DNA of 64,000 nucleotides from the NCBI GenBank assembly GCA_018223185.1, contig JAAEYW010000006.1, positions 62,001 to 126,000 on the forward strand, in the 5' to 3' direction. The position numbers and the translations under genes were made by a program. Origin of the DNA: Oceanospirillales bacterium (GTDB taxonomy: Bacteria > Pseudomonadota > Gammaproteobacteria > Pseudomonadales > Balneatricaceae). A model generated the notes under the pieces. The model saw only the letters and a list, made by a program, of their open reading frames with translations, searched no databases and was not told the DNA's origin. Each line of letters starts with the position of its first letter. Position 1 is the stretch's first letter. Positions 9,663 through 19,644 of this stretch are shown here, in pieces.

Positions 9663-11543
9663 TCAAAGCCTTTCGACTTCAGCAGCATCTTTGCGTGCCT
9701 CTATCATCGACTGGTAATCAAACTGACCAGCACGCTGACTGAGGATATTACGCATCGCCTGTTTCTCATCAGCGGATACTTCAGACAGATCCGGCTGGTT
9801 AACCGCGGTTACAGCAACGATTGCCCGGGTTCCATCCTGAAGTGCGATCAGAGAGTAAGACGCGCCCTGCTCCGGCTCAGGCAGTTTAAAAGCAGCCGCC
9901 ATTATCTCTACAGGCTGTCCCCGATCCCCACGACCGACAGCGTCTGCTACCTGCCACTCAGTACCGTTGATTGCTGTGCGTTCACCACCCTGCTGCAGCT
10001 TTTCAAGCTCGGACTCCAGAGAGGACTGTAATGCTTCACCTGCTTTCTGCAGTGTCAGAATATCAGTGATCTGCGGTTTGACTTCCTCTTCACTCAGCTG
10101 ACGTGGACGAATATGTTCTTTAATACGCAACACCATCGTGCGCCCGGAATCCAGCTCGATCGGATCACTGTTAAGACCATCCCGAATTAACTCTTCATTA
10201 AAGGCCGCGCGAACAACCCGCGAATTTGCAGTGATATCATCATTCCCGCCCTGACGACTGAAAGGAGCCGCTTCAACGATGTTCAGATTCAGCTCAGCGG
10301 CTGGCTCCTGCAGATCGCCGGATGAGAATGCCAGATCAGTCAGTTGCCCGACCCGCTCAACGTAGATCTGCTCAACTTTGTTATCCATCTGCTCAGCGAT
10401 CAACTGATCCTTAACCTCTTCGAATACCGGAGCCTCAGACACCGACATACCGGTAAGCTTAATGATGTGATAACCGAATGCGGTACGCACTGGCTCAGAC
10501 ACCTCACCGGCTGTCAGAGCGAAAACGGCCTGTTCGAACGGACCATCAAGCATACCCTGCTGGTATACACCCAGATCACCACCGGCAGGAGCCGAGCCCG
10601 GATCATCAGACTCGGCTTTAGCCAGTTCGGCAAAATCTTCACCTGCTGCTAACCTCTTTTCCAGATCCTGCGCCTTAGCCAGCGCAGCATCATCATCAAC
10701 GCTGTCTGAAACTTCAATCATGATATGAGATACAACACGCTGCTCTTCAGATTTGAATGCTGCTTTCAGCTGTTCAAACTGGGACTGTAACTCAGCATCG
10801 TCGAGGGTTACCTCTTTCAGAAGATCCGCTTTATTGATCAGCAGGTACTCGATAGCAACCTGCTCATCGGTCATGAAATCCTGTTTATGGGCATCGTAAT
10901 ATGCGCTTATATCTGCCGGAGTGAGAGAAACCCCTTTAATATAATCCTGCAGTCCCACCGTGAGGTACGCGATGTCACGGGTTTGCCCATCCAGCGCCAT
11001 AATCCTTTCAGCTTCACTGTTCAGAACGAATGCTGAAAGCATATAACCAGAGCGCTCATAGCTGATAAGGCTCTCTTTGCGCAGCAGGTTCTTATACATC
11101 ATAGGCGTCAGACCTGCATTTCGCAGTACCGCCTGGTAGCGATCAGGATTAAAAACACCATCGACTTTGAAATCCTGGGTATTAACGATCATCTGATCCA
11201 GAGCCTGATCAGCAATCTGCATATCCTGGCTAGTTGCAGACTGAACCAGAATCTCCTGTTGGATCAGATTATCAAGTGTCGCTTTACGAATAAGATTATC
11301 ATCCAGCAGGGTTGGGTCTGCATTTTCACCCATTTGCGCCAATATCTGACGACGTTGCAGGTCTGCTCCCTGCAACACATCCCGCTCACTAATATCTACA
11401 CCATTCACGATAGCGGGTGCGTTTGAACCTGAGGTCAGGCTGACCAGGGACTCCACCCCAAACAGTGCAAAGGTAACGACGATCAGACCAACAATGATCT
11501 TGGCGACGATTCCCTGGGAGTTATCTCGGATATTCTGAAGCAT
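9663..11543 (-). CDS. ppiD: Periplasmic folding chaperone / PPIase-like PpiD
   Basis: Inner-membrane-anchored periplasmic chaperone that assists newly exported proteins at the Sec translocon. The N-terminal membrane anchor (about residues 14-33, KIIVGLIVVTFALFGVESLV) is typical. It is followed by a SurA-like N-terminal chaperone region. A parvulin PPIC domain (about 262-360) contains VSHIMIE and the G-YHIIKL motif. Length of 626 aa matches E. coli PpiD (623). Position downstream of lon and hupB is the conserved gammaproteobacterial order, here with a tRNA gene in between. Confidence 0.95.
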   Translation of the reverse strand: MLQNIRDNSQGIVAKIIVGLIVVTFALFGVESLVSLTSGSNAPAIVNGVDISERDVLQGADLQRRQILAQMGENADPTLLDDNLIRKATLDNLIQQEILVQSATSQDMQIADQALDQMIVNTQDFKVDGVFNPDRYQAVLRNAGLTPMMYKNLLRKESLISYERSGYMLSAFVLNSEAERIMALDGQTRDIAYLTVGLQDYIKGVSLTPADISAYYDAHKQDFMTDEQVAIEYLLINKADLLKEVTLDDAELQSQFEQLKAAFKSEEQRVVSHIMIEVSDSVDDDAALAKAQDLEKRLAAGEDFAELAKAESDDPGSAPAGGDLGVYQQGMLDGPFEQAVFALTAGEVSEPVRTAFGYHIIKLTGMSVSEAPVFEEVKDQLIAEQMDNKVEQIYVERVGQLTDLAFSSGDLQEPAAELNLNIVEAAPFSRQGGNDDITANSRVVRAAFNEELIRDGLNSDPIELDSGRTMVLRIKEHIRPRQLSEEEVKPQITDILTLQKAGEALQSSLESELEKLQQGGERTAINGTEWQVADAVGRGDRGQPVEIMAAAFKLPEPEQGASYSLIALQDGTRAIVAVTAVNQPDLSEVSADEKQAMRNILSQRAGQFDYQSMIEARKDAAEVERL

Positions 11544-11577
11544 GATGCCTCTTGGCCTCTAAGGTAATGTACAAATA

Positions 11578-11612
11578 GAAAAAAAGGCGCATCCTGACAG
11601 GATGCGCCTTTA
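11578..11612 (-). terminator. Strong terminator after the hupB/tRNA-Asp unit
   Basis: Stem GGCGCATCCTG/CAGGATGCGCC (11586-11608 overall) with a 1-nt centre and possible longer loop. On the minus strand it is followed by a run of seven T. It ends transcription coming from tRNA-Asp, upstream of ppiD. Confidence 0.8.
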
Positions 11613-11694
11613 TATATGTTTGGCAGTACGGAACCATTTAACTGATTCCGTTACCCAGAGAAACACTGACTGTAAGTGTCAGCGATCTCACATT

Positions 11695-11771
11695 TGGCGG
11701 AACGGACGGGACTCGAACCCGCGACCCCCTGCGTGACAGGCAGGTATTCTAACCAACTGAACTACCGCTCC
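11695..11771 (-). tRNA. tRNA-Asp (GTC anticodon)
   Basis: 77-nt cloverleaf on the minus strand. It begins GGAGCGGTAGTTCAG, has the anticodon loop CTGTCAC (anticodon GTC) and a T-loop GGTTCGAGTCCC, and ends with an encoded CCA. The acceptor stem GGAGCGG/CCGTTCC is paired. The sequence is nearly identical to enterobacterial tRNA-Asp. It sits between hupB and ppiD. Confidence 0.97.
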
Positions 11772-11810
11772 GGATGCCAGCGATCCTTACGGATCAGGCG
11801 CTAGCTTTTT

Positions 11811-12086
11811 TTACTTATTTACAGCGTCTTTCAGAGCCTTACCAGGCTTGAAAGTAGGCAGAGTCGCAGCAGCGATCTGAATTGGCTGACCAGTCTGAGG
11901 GTTACGACCAGTACGTGCAGCACGCTCCTTCACACCGAAAGTACCGAAGCCTACCAGTGCAACAGAATCACCCTTTTGAAGAGCGCCGGAAATAGATTCC
12001 AGTGTAGCATCCAGTGCGCGGCCTGCAGCAGCTTTTGGAATATCCGCAGAAGCTGCGATAGCGTCGATTAGTTCAGATTTATTCAC
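11811..12086 (-). CDS. hupB: DNA-binding protein HU-beta
   Basis: Histone-like nucleoid protein of 91 aa that binds and bends DNA without sequence specificity, as a dimer. It has the classic start [11 protein letters not shown]. The DNA-binding arm motif [21 protein letters not shown] (residues about 46-66) contains the conserved Arg and Pro residues. It lies downstream of lon on the same strand, the standard lon-hupB order. An AAGGGGAA Shine-Dalgarno-like stretch precedes the ATG. Confidence 0.97.
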   Translation of the reverse strand: MNKSELIDAIAASADIPKAAAGRALDATLESISGALQKGDSVALVGFGTFGVKERAARTGRNPQTGQPIQIAAATLPTFKPGKALKDAVNK

Positions 12087-12213
12087 ATTGTTCCCCTTAT
12101 ATGAATCATTTTTATATTCTGTAGCCCATGCCCAGCAAGTTGACGGACAATTTATACCAAGCCGGCAAATCAGGTGTCAAGCGGGTTGCAGCCTGATTTG
12201 CCACTATTTTGTG

Positions 12214-14643
12214 TTAATGCGGTTTTATTTGTCCCCGCTCATTTTTTGCTTGCTTTTTCTTTTCAGAAAAGCTTGCCTTTTGCTCTTCAGTCAGTGGTTC
12301 AGGACTATATTTAAGGGCAATTTGCAATACTTCGTCTATCCACTTTACCGGACAGATTTCAAGGTCTGCTTTGATGTTTTCAGGAATTTCCTTCAGATCA
12401 CGCTTGTTCTCATCCGGAATAATAACTGTTTTGATCCCACCCCGATGCGCTGCCAGCAGCTTCTCTTTCAAGCCACCGATAGGCAGTACCTGCCCACGCA
12501 AGGTGATCTCTCCGGTCATCGCTACATCGGAGCGGACCGGAATATTTGTCAGGACAGATACTAATGCAGTACACATCCCGATACCAGCACTTGGGCCATC
12601 TTTTGGTGTTGCACCTTCAGGTACATGGATATGAATATCATTTTCCTCGTGAAAATCAGGATTAATACCCAGAGATTCCGCCCTGCTGCGAACCACCGTC
12701 ATAGCGGCCTGAATCGATTCCTGCATCACCTCACCGAGGGAGCCGGTACGAATCTGACGACCTTTACCAGGTACGACAGCCGATTCGATGGTGAGAATAT
12801 CACCGCCGACAGAGGTCCACGCCAGACCGGTTACATGACCGATACGGTCCTGTTCTTCAGCGACACCAAAGTTACACTTGCGAACACCGGAATAGTGCTC
12901 CAGATTTTCACTGTTAGCCACAACCGAAGCGTTCTTATCGTCACCCAGAGCGATCTCTTTAATCACCTTACGGCAGATCTTAGCAATCTCTCTCTCCAGA
13001 CCCCGAACGCCCGCTTCACGGGTGTAATAACGGATCAGATCGGTAACCGCTTCATCCTCGATTACCAGTTCACTTTTCTTCAGACCATTCATCTTAATCT
13101 GCTTAGGTATCAGATACTTACGAGCAATATTAAGCTTTTCATCCTCGGTATAACCCGGGATACGAATGATCTCCATACGGTCCAGTAGCGGGCCGGGAAT
13201 ATTCATTGAGTTTGAGGTACAGACAAACATCACATCTGAAAGATCGTAATCGACCTCAAGGTAGTGATCATTGAAGGTACTGTTCTGCTCAGGGTCGAGC
13301 ACTTCCAACAGTGCTGAAGCAGGATCGCCACGCTGATCCATACCCATCTTATCGATTTCATCGAGCAGGAACAGTGGGTTTTTAACGCCCACTTTAGACA
13401 TTTTCTGAATCAGCTTGCCCGGCATTGAACCGATATAGGTACGGCGGTGTCCACGAATCTCGGCTTCATCCCGCACGCCGCCCAGCGCCATACGCACATA
13501 TTCACGATTGGTTGCCCGCGCAATTGACTGACCCAGAGAGGTTTTACCCACACCAGGAGGACCCACCAGACAGAGGATAGGACCTTTAAGTTTACGCACT
13601 CTGCGCTGCACCGCCAGATATTCAAGAATACGATCTTTAACCTCTTCCAGACCGTAATGATCTTCGTTGAGAATGACCTCAGCACGCTTCATATCATGGC
13701 GCAGCTTAGAACGCTTGGACCATGGAATCTGCAGCATCCAGTCAATATAACCGCGCACAACAGTCGCTTCAGCCGACATCGGAGACATCATCTTCAACTT
13801 GTTGTATTCGTTCAGAGTTTTATCCAGGGCTTCCTTCGGCATACCGGCTTCATCGATGCGTTTTTTCAACTCTTCGATATCGGTATTACCATTTTCATCC
13901 AGATCGCCCATCTCCTTCTGAATCGCTTTCATCTGCTCATTCAGATAGTACTCGCGCTGGCTCTTCTCCATCTGTTTCTTAACCCGGCCACGGATCCGTT
14001 TTTCAACTTCAACCAGATCAATCTCAGATTCCATGAGTGCCATCAGATGTTCCAGACGCAATTTATCATCCAGAATTTCTAATATTTTCTGCTTTTCATC
14101 CAGCTTGAGAGACATATGTGCAGCAATGGTATCCGCCAGGCGTCCGATCTCATCGATCGAACCCAGTGAGGTCAGAACCTCAGCCGGAATCTTTTTATTC
14201 ACCTGAACAAAACGCTCAAACTGATCCAGCGCTGTGCGCTTATAGATCTCTGCTTCGCTGGAGCTGACCTCGCTGACCGGCAAAACAGCAACCTCTGCGG
14301 TAAAGTAAGCCTCTGTGGTATGCAGCTTTTCTATACGCGCACGATAATCACCTTCGACCAGCACCTTTACAGTACCATCAGGCAGTTTCAGCATTTGCAG
14401 CACGCTTGCTACGGTGCCGATAGAAAACAGATCACCGTCTACAGGCTCATCGTCTGAGGCGTTTTTCTGCGCAATCAGCAGAATCTCCTTATCCTGCAGC
14501 ATCGCTGCTTCAAGGGCCTGAATTGATTTTTCACGGCCTACAAACAGCGGGATCACCATATGAGGGTATATGACAACATCACGTAGCGGCAAAACCGGTA
14601 GCGTGGTGGTAGTGATCTCTTTATCATTCTCGAGTGGTGCCAT
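12214..14643 (-). CDS. lon: ATP-dependent protease Lon
   Basis: Cytosolic hexameric AAA+ serine protease that removes misfolded and short-lived regulatory proteins. It has an N-terminal substrate-binding LON domain (about residues 12-205), an AAA+ module with Walker A GPPGVGKT near residue 360, and Walker [12 protein letters not shown]. The C-terminal protease domain carries the Ser-Lys dyad: Ser in [11 protein letters not shown] and Lys in [10 protein letters not shown]. Length of 809 aa is normal for bacterial LonA. clpX, the usual upstream neighbour, is absent here. A sigma-32-like promoter precedes the gene. Confidence 0.97.
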   Translation of the reverse strand: MAPLENDKEITTTTLPVLPLRDVVIYPHMVIPLFVGREKSIQALEAAMLQDKEILLIAQKNASDDEPVDGDLFSIGTVASVLQMLKLPDGTVKVLVEGDYRARIEKLHTTEAYFTAEVAVLPVSEVSSSEAEIYKRTALDQFERFVQVNKKIPAEVLTSLGSIDEIGRLADTIAAHMSLKLDEKQKILEILDDKLRLEHLMALMESEIDLVEVEKRIRGRVKKQMEKSQREYYLNEQMKAIQKEMGDLDENGNTDIEELKKRIDEAGMPKEALDKTLNEYNKLKMMSPMSAEATVVRGYIDWMLQIPWSKRSKLRHDMKRAEVILNEDHYGLEEVKDRILEYLAVQRRVRKLKGPILCLVGPPGVGKTSLGQSIARATNREYVRMALGGVRDEAEIRGHRRTYIGSMPGKLIQKMSKVGVKNPLFLLDEIDKMGMDQRGDPASALLEVLDPEQNSTFNDHYLEVDYDLSDVMFVCTSNSMNIPGPLLDRMEIIRIPGYTEDEKLNIARKYLIPKQIKMNGLKKSELVIEDEAVTDLIRYYTREAGVRGLEREIAKICRKVIKEIALGDDKNASVVANSENLEHYSGVRKCNFGVAEEQDRIGHVTGLAWTSVGGDILTIESAVVPGKGRQIRTGSLGEVMQESIQAAMTVVRSRAESLGINPDFHEENDIHIHVPEGATPKDGPSAGIGMCTALVSVLTNIPVRSDVAMTGEITLRGQVLPIGGLKEKLLAAHRGGIKTVIIPDENKRDLKEIPENIKADLEICPVKWIDEVLQIALKYSPEPLTEEQKASFSEKKKQAKNERGQIKPH

Positions 14644-14722
14644 AACGGACCTTACTCCTTTGCAATAGAAACTGCGGGAGAGACTGCAGTTACTGACTGT
14701 ATAACATATCGTTCTAACTGAT

Positions 14723-14750
14723 TAATGGGGCTTAGACGACAAAAAACAAC
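14723..14750 (-). promoter_or_regulatory. Candidate sigma-32 (heat-shock) promoter of lon
   Basis: On the minus strand, CCCCATTA (14723-14730) matches the sigma-32 -10 consensus CCCCATnT closely. It is preceded 13 bp upstream by GTTGTTT (14744-14750), a weak match to CTTGAAA. It lies about 80 bp upstream of lon, a known heat-shock gene in E. coli. Confidence 0.4.
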
Positions 14751-14870
14751 CACATCTCAGTAAAACTTACATAAAAAAGCAATAATCATTATTAGCGTTA
14801 TATCAGTTCACCCTGAGGCTAACAACGTACCAAAATGGTGGGTAGTATGAAGGGGGTCTGTTTTACCATT

Positions 14871-14895
14871 AAAAAAGCCCGGACAAGCCGGGCTT
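14871..14895 (-). terminator. Terminator downstream of nfuA
   Basis: Stem AAGCCCGG/CCGGGCTT (14875-14882 and 14888-14895) with a 5-nt loop. It is followed on the minus strand by a T-run, just past the nfuA stop. Confidence 0.8.
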
Positions 14896-14910
14896 CAGTG
14901 CAGATCAGTC

Positions 14911-15504
14911 TTACTTGTAGTAAGCGTTATCTGTCACTGTGTGATCAGTAACATCCCGCACACCAACCAGCCCCTGAATACGCTCAACCAGTGTTTTTTC
15001 AACACCATCCTTAAGCGTCATATCTACAGCACTGCACCCCTGGCAACCACCACCAAACTGCAGGATAGCGATATAACCTATCTCCTCCTCTATCAGTTCG
15101 ATCAGTTTAACCTCACCGCCATGGGAAGAAAGACCCGGGTTGATATCGGAGTAAAGAATATAGTTTATCTGCTCTTCCATCGGGCTGTCGTCAGAGACCT
15201 TAGGCACTTTAGCATTCGGTGCTTTTATCGTCAGCTGCCCCCCCATTCTGTCGGTTGCAAAATCAACCGTTGCTTCTTCGAGGTATGGCAGACTGTTTTT
15301 TTCAAAATAAAACGTCACCTTCTCCTTCTTCATTACAACGTCATCTTCAACAACTTCATCAGGACGACAATATGCAAGGCAGGTTTCCGCGTATGGGGTA
15401 CCCGGCTGGGTTACGAACATCCGTACAGCAATACCTTCAACATTCTGTTTCTCAAGCAGCTCAGCAAGGTAGGTTTCAGCTGACCCGGTCACTGTAATAT
15501 TCAT
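14911..15504 (-). CDS. nfuA: Fe-S biogenesis scaffold/carrier protein NfuA
   Basis: Cytosolic Fe-S carrier that delivers 4Fe-4S clusters to client enzymes. It has an N-terminal degenerate A-type (HesB-like) domain (residues about 1-95) and a C-terminal Nfu domain. The Nfu domain carries the cluster-binding CxxC in [15 protein letters not shown]. Length of 197 aa is typical (E. coli 191). It is monocistronic with its own terminator. The window also carries a SufS-SufE fusion and tusA, but these are not adjacent. Confidence 0.95.
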   Translation of the reverse strand: MNITVTGSAETYLAELLEKQNVEGIAVRMFVTQPGTPYAETCLAYCRPDEVVEDDVVMKKEKVTFYFEKNSLPYLEEATVDFATDRMGGQLTIKAPNAKVPKVSDDSPMEEQINYILYSDINPGLSSHGGEVKLIELIEEEIGYIAILQFGGGCQGCSAVDMTLKDGVEKTLVERIQGLVGVRDVTDHTVTDNAYYK

Positions 15505-15703
15505 TAAAATTCCTGTTAAATCGGTGTCTCAATATGGTTGACAGGATACACGTTTTCTAAACCCGAGTAAATTGCTCAGTTATTATCCGGAACATCACCT
15601 GTGCAATTCTGTTAGACTGCCCCGTTTTACACCTTTGCGGCATCTTACACAACATTCTGCCGGGCATTCTTCAGCCCACATCAGCAACAGGGACTCCGGA
15701 TTT

Positions 15704-17032
15704 TTGAATCGCCTGCAACGCATTAAAACCATTCTAACCCTCGGTCTGCCAATTATTGGCGGCATGTTGTCGCAAAGTCTTCTGAATCTGGTAGACGCTG
15801 CGATGGTAGGCCGCCTGGGTGAAACAGCCCTTGCGGGTGTGGGCATCGGCGGCTATACAAACTTCCTCGCTGTCAGCCTGATACTGGGACTTTCGACCGC
15901 TGTCCAGGCACTTGTTGCTCGCCGCCGGGGACAAGAACTGAACTCAGAAACCGCCACACCGCTGAGCTGGGGAATCGTTGTGGCATTTTGCATCGCCATA
16001 CCTCTGAGCATCCTGTTTTATATCAACTCAGAGTGGTTAATGACGCTACTCAGTGATGATATTCAGGCCCAGACCATTGCTGATAATTACTTCAGCTACC
16101 GTGTTCTCGCGTTACTGGCAGTCGGACTGAATCTCAGTTTTCGCGGTTACTGGAACGGCACCAACAGACCCATCGTTTATCTGCGCATCCTGCTGATGGT
16201 GCAACTTTTAAATGTACTGATCAGCTATATCCTGATTTTTGGTTATTTTGGCATCTCCCCCATGGGGGCTCCCGGAGCGGGACTGGGAACAACCATCTCA
16301 CTCTACCTGGGCTCTGCTATGTTTGCGCTGGCCACACTGCCCTCTGCAGCTCAAAAAGGCTTATTCAACATCCATCACACCAACCTTAATGAACTGAGAT
16401 CACTCCTGTGCCTGGCAATTCCTCACTCCATCCAGCAGTTTTTCTTTGCCGCTTCAATTATGGTTCTCTTCTGGATTATCGGACTACTGGGAACCGCCGA
16501 GCAGGCAATCGGACATGTGTTGATCAATCTGGCACTACTGCTGATTCTGCCAGCCGTAGGTTTGGGAGTTGCATCCACTACTCTGGTCAGCCATGCGCTG
16601 GGGCAACACAATCCGGCACTGGCCAGCCGTTGGGGATGGGATGTAATTCTGACCGCGATGCTGATCATCTTTCTGCTCAGCCTGCCAATGTGGCTCTACC
16701 CTGATCATCTGCTGAGCCTGTTTCTTGCCACTGATCAGGCCATCAGTAATGCTCGTACACCTCTGATATTAACGGGGCTGGCGATCTGCCTGGATGCCGC
16801 TGCCATTGTTTTAACACAGGCACTACTGGGCGCTGGCGCAAACCGGTCAGTGATGCTGATCAGCACCCTGGGGCAATGGTTTTTTTATCTGCCTCTGGCC
16901 TGGCTGATCGGCCCATGGCTGGGTTATGGACTCACCGGGATCTGGCTGTTACAAATTTTTCACCGGGCGGGCTCCTCGCTGATTTTTATTTATATCTGGA
17001 AGCGACGCAACTGGGTTCATATCCGCATATAG
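15704..17032 (+). CDS. MATE-family multidrug/toxin efflux transporter
   Basis: Inner-membrane Na+- or H+-driven exporter with about 12 transmembrane helices in two related halves (MatE domains). The first half starts at LTLGLPIIGGMLSQSLLN and contains VDAAMVGRLGETALAGVGIG, typical of DinF/NorM-type members. No ATG start is available. The frame is open upstream to a TTG at 15572, but the additional 44 residues are hydrophilic and unlike the family. The TTG at 15704, with GGACTCCGGA just before it, fits best. The start therefore remains uncertain. Substrate unknown. Confidence 0.85.
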   Translation: MNRLQRIKTILTLGLPIIGGMLSQSLLNLVDAAMVGRLGETALAGVGIGGYTNFLAVSLILGLSTAVQALVARRRGQELNSETATPLSWGIVVAFCIAIPLSILFYINSEWLMTLLSDDIQAQTIADNYFSYRVLALLAVGLNLSFRGYWNGTNRPIVYLRILLMVQLLNVLISYILIFGYFGISPMGAPGAGLGTTISLYLGSAMFALATLPSAAQKGLFNIHHTNLNELRSLLCLAIPHSIQQFFFAASIMVLFWIIGLLGTAEQAIGHVLINLALLLILPAVGLGVASTTLVSHALGQHNPALASRWGWDVILTAMLIIFLLSLPMWLYPDHLLSLFLATDQAISNARTPLILTGLAICLDAAAIVLTQALLGAGANRSVMLISTLGQWFFYLPLAWLIGPWLGYGLTGIWLLQIFHRAGSSLIFIYIWKRRNWVHIRI

Positions 17033-17110
17033 ATTGGTTAGACTGAATGGGTAGCACTAATCAGCTCAGTCACCCAATACAGCCTGAATTTACAGGATAT
17101 TTTCTTATTT

Positions 17111-18280
17111 ATGATGCAACAAAGCCTGGTTTTCTCTTTCTTTCTTATATTTACCGGGGCTGCCATACTGGCCTCGATTGCGCTCTATACACGCCAGCCG
17201 TTACTTGTTGCTTACATCGTGCTGGGCGCAGCGCTGGGACCCTACGGATATAGTTTCATTCAGGATACCGCTCTGCTGTCGGATATATCCCATGTTGGCA
17301 TCATCTTCCTGTTATTCCTGCTGGGACTCGATATGCAGCCCAGCCACCTTGTCCATATGCTGAAAAAAGCCACGCTGGTCGCCATTTTCAGCGCTATCAT
17401 CTTTATGGCTATCGGCTATGGTGTGGGCGTCGCGTTTGGTTTTACCCGTACAGAAGCGATTATTATCGGTGTCGCACTGATGTTTTCCAGCACCATTATC
17501 GGCATTAAACTGCTGCCAACCACCGTACTGCACCACAAGCATACCGGGGAACTGGTGGTCGGGTTACTGTTGCTGCAGGACGTCATTGCAATTTTGGTGC
17601 TGCTGTTCTTAAACAGCGGAGATGACGGCACTGACCGACTGACAACCTTTCTGAAAACGGCGGTCGCTTTGCCGATGATTATCGGGGCAGCTTTACTGTT
17701 CGTCCGTTTTATACTTCTGCCGCTGATCCAGAAATTTGACCGTTTCCATGAGTATATTTTTCTGGTCGCGATCGGCTGGTGCCTTGGACTTGCCGAACTG
17801 GCTCATGCGGCGGGTCTGTCAGCAGAAATTGGCGCATTTATTGCGGGCGTCAGCCTTGCAACCAGCCCTATCGCCCAATATATTGCCACCAGTCTGAAAC
17901 CCTTACGGGACTTTTTCCTGATTCTGTTTTTCTTCTCAATTGGTGCCAGCTTTAATCTGGGACTGCTCGGGCAGATTATTATCCCGGCTTTAATACTGGC
18001 GGCTCTGGTTCTGGTGATCAAACCTATAGTATTCCGCTTCTTGCTACAAAGTATCAGCGAAAGCAATAAGCTTGCCTGGGAAGTGGGTTTCCGACTGGGA
18101 CAGATCAGCGAATTCTCCTTGCTGATCGCCTACATGGCAACCAGCGCAGCCATGATCGGTCAGGAAGCCTCACACGTCATTCAGGCAACCGCCATTCTGA
18201 CCTTCCTGCTGTCCACATATGTGGTGATATTCAACTTCCCTAACCCGATAGCGGTCTCGGATAAGCTCAGACGGGACTAA
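17111..18280 (+). CDS. CPA2-family cation:proton antiporter (membrane domain only)
   Basis: 389-aa integral membrane protein of the monovalent cation:proton antiporter-2 family (KefB/KefC/RosB type, Na_H_Exchanger domain). It has about 11-12 helices. The motifs PLLVAYIVLGAALGP, LLLQDVIAILVL and the unwound-helix region EIGAFIAGVSLA are characteristic. Unlike KefB/KefC it ends after the membrane domain and has no C-terminal RCK/TrkA-N nucleotide-binding domain, so glutathione/NAD gating is not expected. It follows the MATE gene by 78 bp on the same strand. Confidence 0.88.
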   Translation: MMQQSLVFSFFLIFTGAAILASIALYTRQPLLVAYIVLGAALGPYGYSFIQDTALLSDISHVGIIFLLFLLGLDMQPSHLVHMLKKATLVAIFSAIIFMAIGYGVGVAFGFTRTEAIIIGVALMFSSTIIGIKLLPTTVLHHKHTGELVVGLLLLQDVIAILVLLFLNSGDDGTDRLTTFLKTAVALPMIIGAALLFVRFILLPLIQKFDRFHEYIFLVAIGWCLGLAELAHAAGLSAEIGAFIAGVSLATSPIAQYIATSLKPLRDFFLILFFFSIGASFNLGLLGQIIIPALILAALVLVIKPIVFRFLLQSISESNKLAWEVGFRLGQISEFSLLIAYMATSAAMIGQEASHVIQATAILTFLLSTYVVIFNFPNPIAVSDKLRRD

Positions 18281-18317
18281 AACCGTGTGGCTTGTGACTC
18301 AGAATGGACACGCCCAA

Positions 18318-18388
18318 TTGTAGGAGCGGCTTCCAGCCGCGAGCAGTACCTGACTATTTTCATTCGGGGCTGGAAGCCCTCCTACAAA
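18318..18388. repeat. REP-like extragenic palindrome
   Basis: Left arm TTGTAGGAGCGGCTTCCAGC and right arm GGGGCTGGAAGCCCTCCTAC form an imperfect inverted repeat. It lies between the convergent antiporter and ybiB-like genes. The GTAGGAGCGGCTTCCAGCCGC core resembles the REP family of Pseudomonas and relatives. A related copy is at 44351-44410. It may also act as a bidirectional terminator. Confidence 0.6.
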
Positions 18389-18440
18389 TATAAAGCACGC
18401 TCTTGCGAGCAATGAGTCTCAGCCGCTCTGGCCCTTTGAA

Positions 18441-19424
18441 TTAATACCGCACCTTATCCCGGCCCTGCCACATCTGCTCAGCCAGGGCAAAACAACCGCT
18501 ATCATCATCGGCTTTATTTAACAGTTTGAGTATCAGTGCCAGGGTTGAGATTACGGCCCCTTCACCATACTCGTCGACTGTTTCGCCACGCCATAAGGCC
18601 ACCAGATCAGCCGGATCAAGTTCCTGCTTTACCAGACGGCGCGGATAGTACCGCTGCCACTGGGAGGTGCTGTACTCGCTGCCGCGGGTCCACTGCAGAT
18701 CACACTCAGCATCCGGTTTCACCTCGGCTTCTCCGCCATCGCCTTTAATTGTCAGGCCATTTTCAACACCCAGCAGCCGGGCCGTTTGCTGATGCATCGG
18801 GCCATAAGCCGGGTGAAAAACACCATCAACCGTGTATTGTGCGTGAAGCGGATTGAGCAGCCGGCAAAGGGTGTGCACCGGAGACCGTAGCCCAAGAACC
18901 GAACGCAGATTGATAATCCTGCCCATTTCCGGACTGAGGGTATCGATCGACATAAAAGCAAACTGGGATGCATCCAGGGACTTTGCCACCTCATCCCAGT
19001 TATTGCAGGCAGTAATACCAAACAGTGCCAGACAGTCTTCAGTATAGATCCGGTCCGGTGTATGACCCCGGGCTCCATGCATAAAGACCCGAATACCGTA
19101 GTCAGCCAGTATCAACGCAACCAGAATAAACCAGGGCAGCTGACGTTTTTTTCCTGCATAGGTCGACCAGTCCAGATCCACTTTCAACTGTTGCGGAGCA
19201 CCACAACGCCCCCTCACCGCCTCGACAAATCCCGCCAGCTCTTCAGGAGATTCCTCTTTGATCCGCAGCAGCATCAGAAACGCGCCCAGCTGCTCAGGCT
19301 CTACCTGACCATCCAATATCATCTCCATCGCTTCGCGAGCCTCAGCCTGACTCAGTGAGCGGGAGCCCTGCTTTCCTTTTCCAAGAATTCGTACAAAGGG
19401 GGCAAACGGATGTTCCTGTGACAT
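18441..19424 (-). CDS. ybiB: YbiB-like protein (anthranilate phosphoribosyltransferase fold)
   Basis: 327-aa protein of the TrpD2/YbiB family. Members share the anthranilate phosphoribosyltransferase fold but bind nucleic acid rather than making tryptophan (known for E. coli YbiB). The N-terminal helical domain (LSQAEAREAMEMILDGQVEP, EQLGAFLMLLRIKEESPEEL) and the C-terminal region match glycosyl-transferase-family-3 proteins. The start MSQEHPF at 19424 is preferred over a longer frame from 19460. In E. coli YbiB is LexA-regulated; I see no clear LexA box here. Confidence 0.8.
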   Translation of the reverse strand: MSQEHPFAPFVRILGKGKQGSRSLSQAEAREAMEMILDGQVEPEQLGAFLMLLRIKEESPEELAGFVEAVRGRCGAPQQLKVDLDWSTYAGKKRQLPWFILVALILADYGIRVFMHGARGHTPDRIYTEDCLALFGITACNNWDEVAKSLDASQFAFMSIDTLSPEMGRIINLRSVLGLRSPVHTLCRLLNPLHAQYTVDGVFHPAYGPMHQQTARLLGVENGLTIKGDGGEAEVKPDAECDLQWTRGSEYSTSQWQRYYPRRLVKQELDPADLVALWRGETVDEYGEGAVISTLALILKLLNKADDDSGCFALAEQMWQGRDKVRY

Positions 19425-19644
19425 AGACCTGCTCTGACCAGTTAATGTTAATGAGAGCAATTTTATACCCGTATGGGCAAAGGTATGAAGTATTTACACT
19501 GATAAAATAACATTCAGACCGGTGAGCATTAACCAGAAGGACTTTTCGCGACGGATGAACCCCATCACCTGAGAGCTTTCGCCGGACTCAGGATGCTTTA
19601 ATAGCCCTTCACTGGTAGAATCCGCGCTTCGTCAGGAGAAGCAC

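Noticed and set aside
9663-10031. Plus-strand frame opposite the 3' part of ppiD
   Set aside because: Antisense shadow of ppiD with no family features.
12088-13188. Long plus-strand frames opposite lon
   Set aside because: They mirror the strongly conserved lon coding sequence, and their translations show no domain.
19500-19640. Possible riboswitch before rlmD
   Set aside because: Short motifs faintly recall glycine or TPP aptamers, but the conserved cores are missing. Only a simple hairpin remains.
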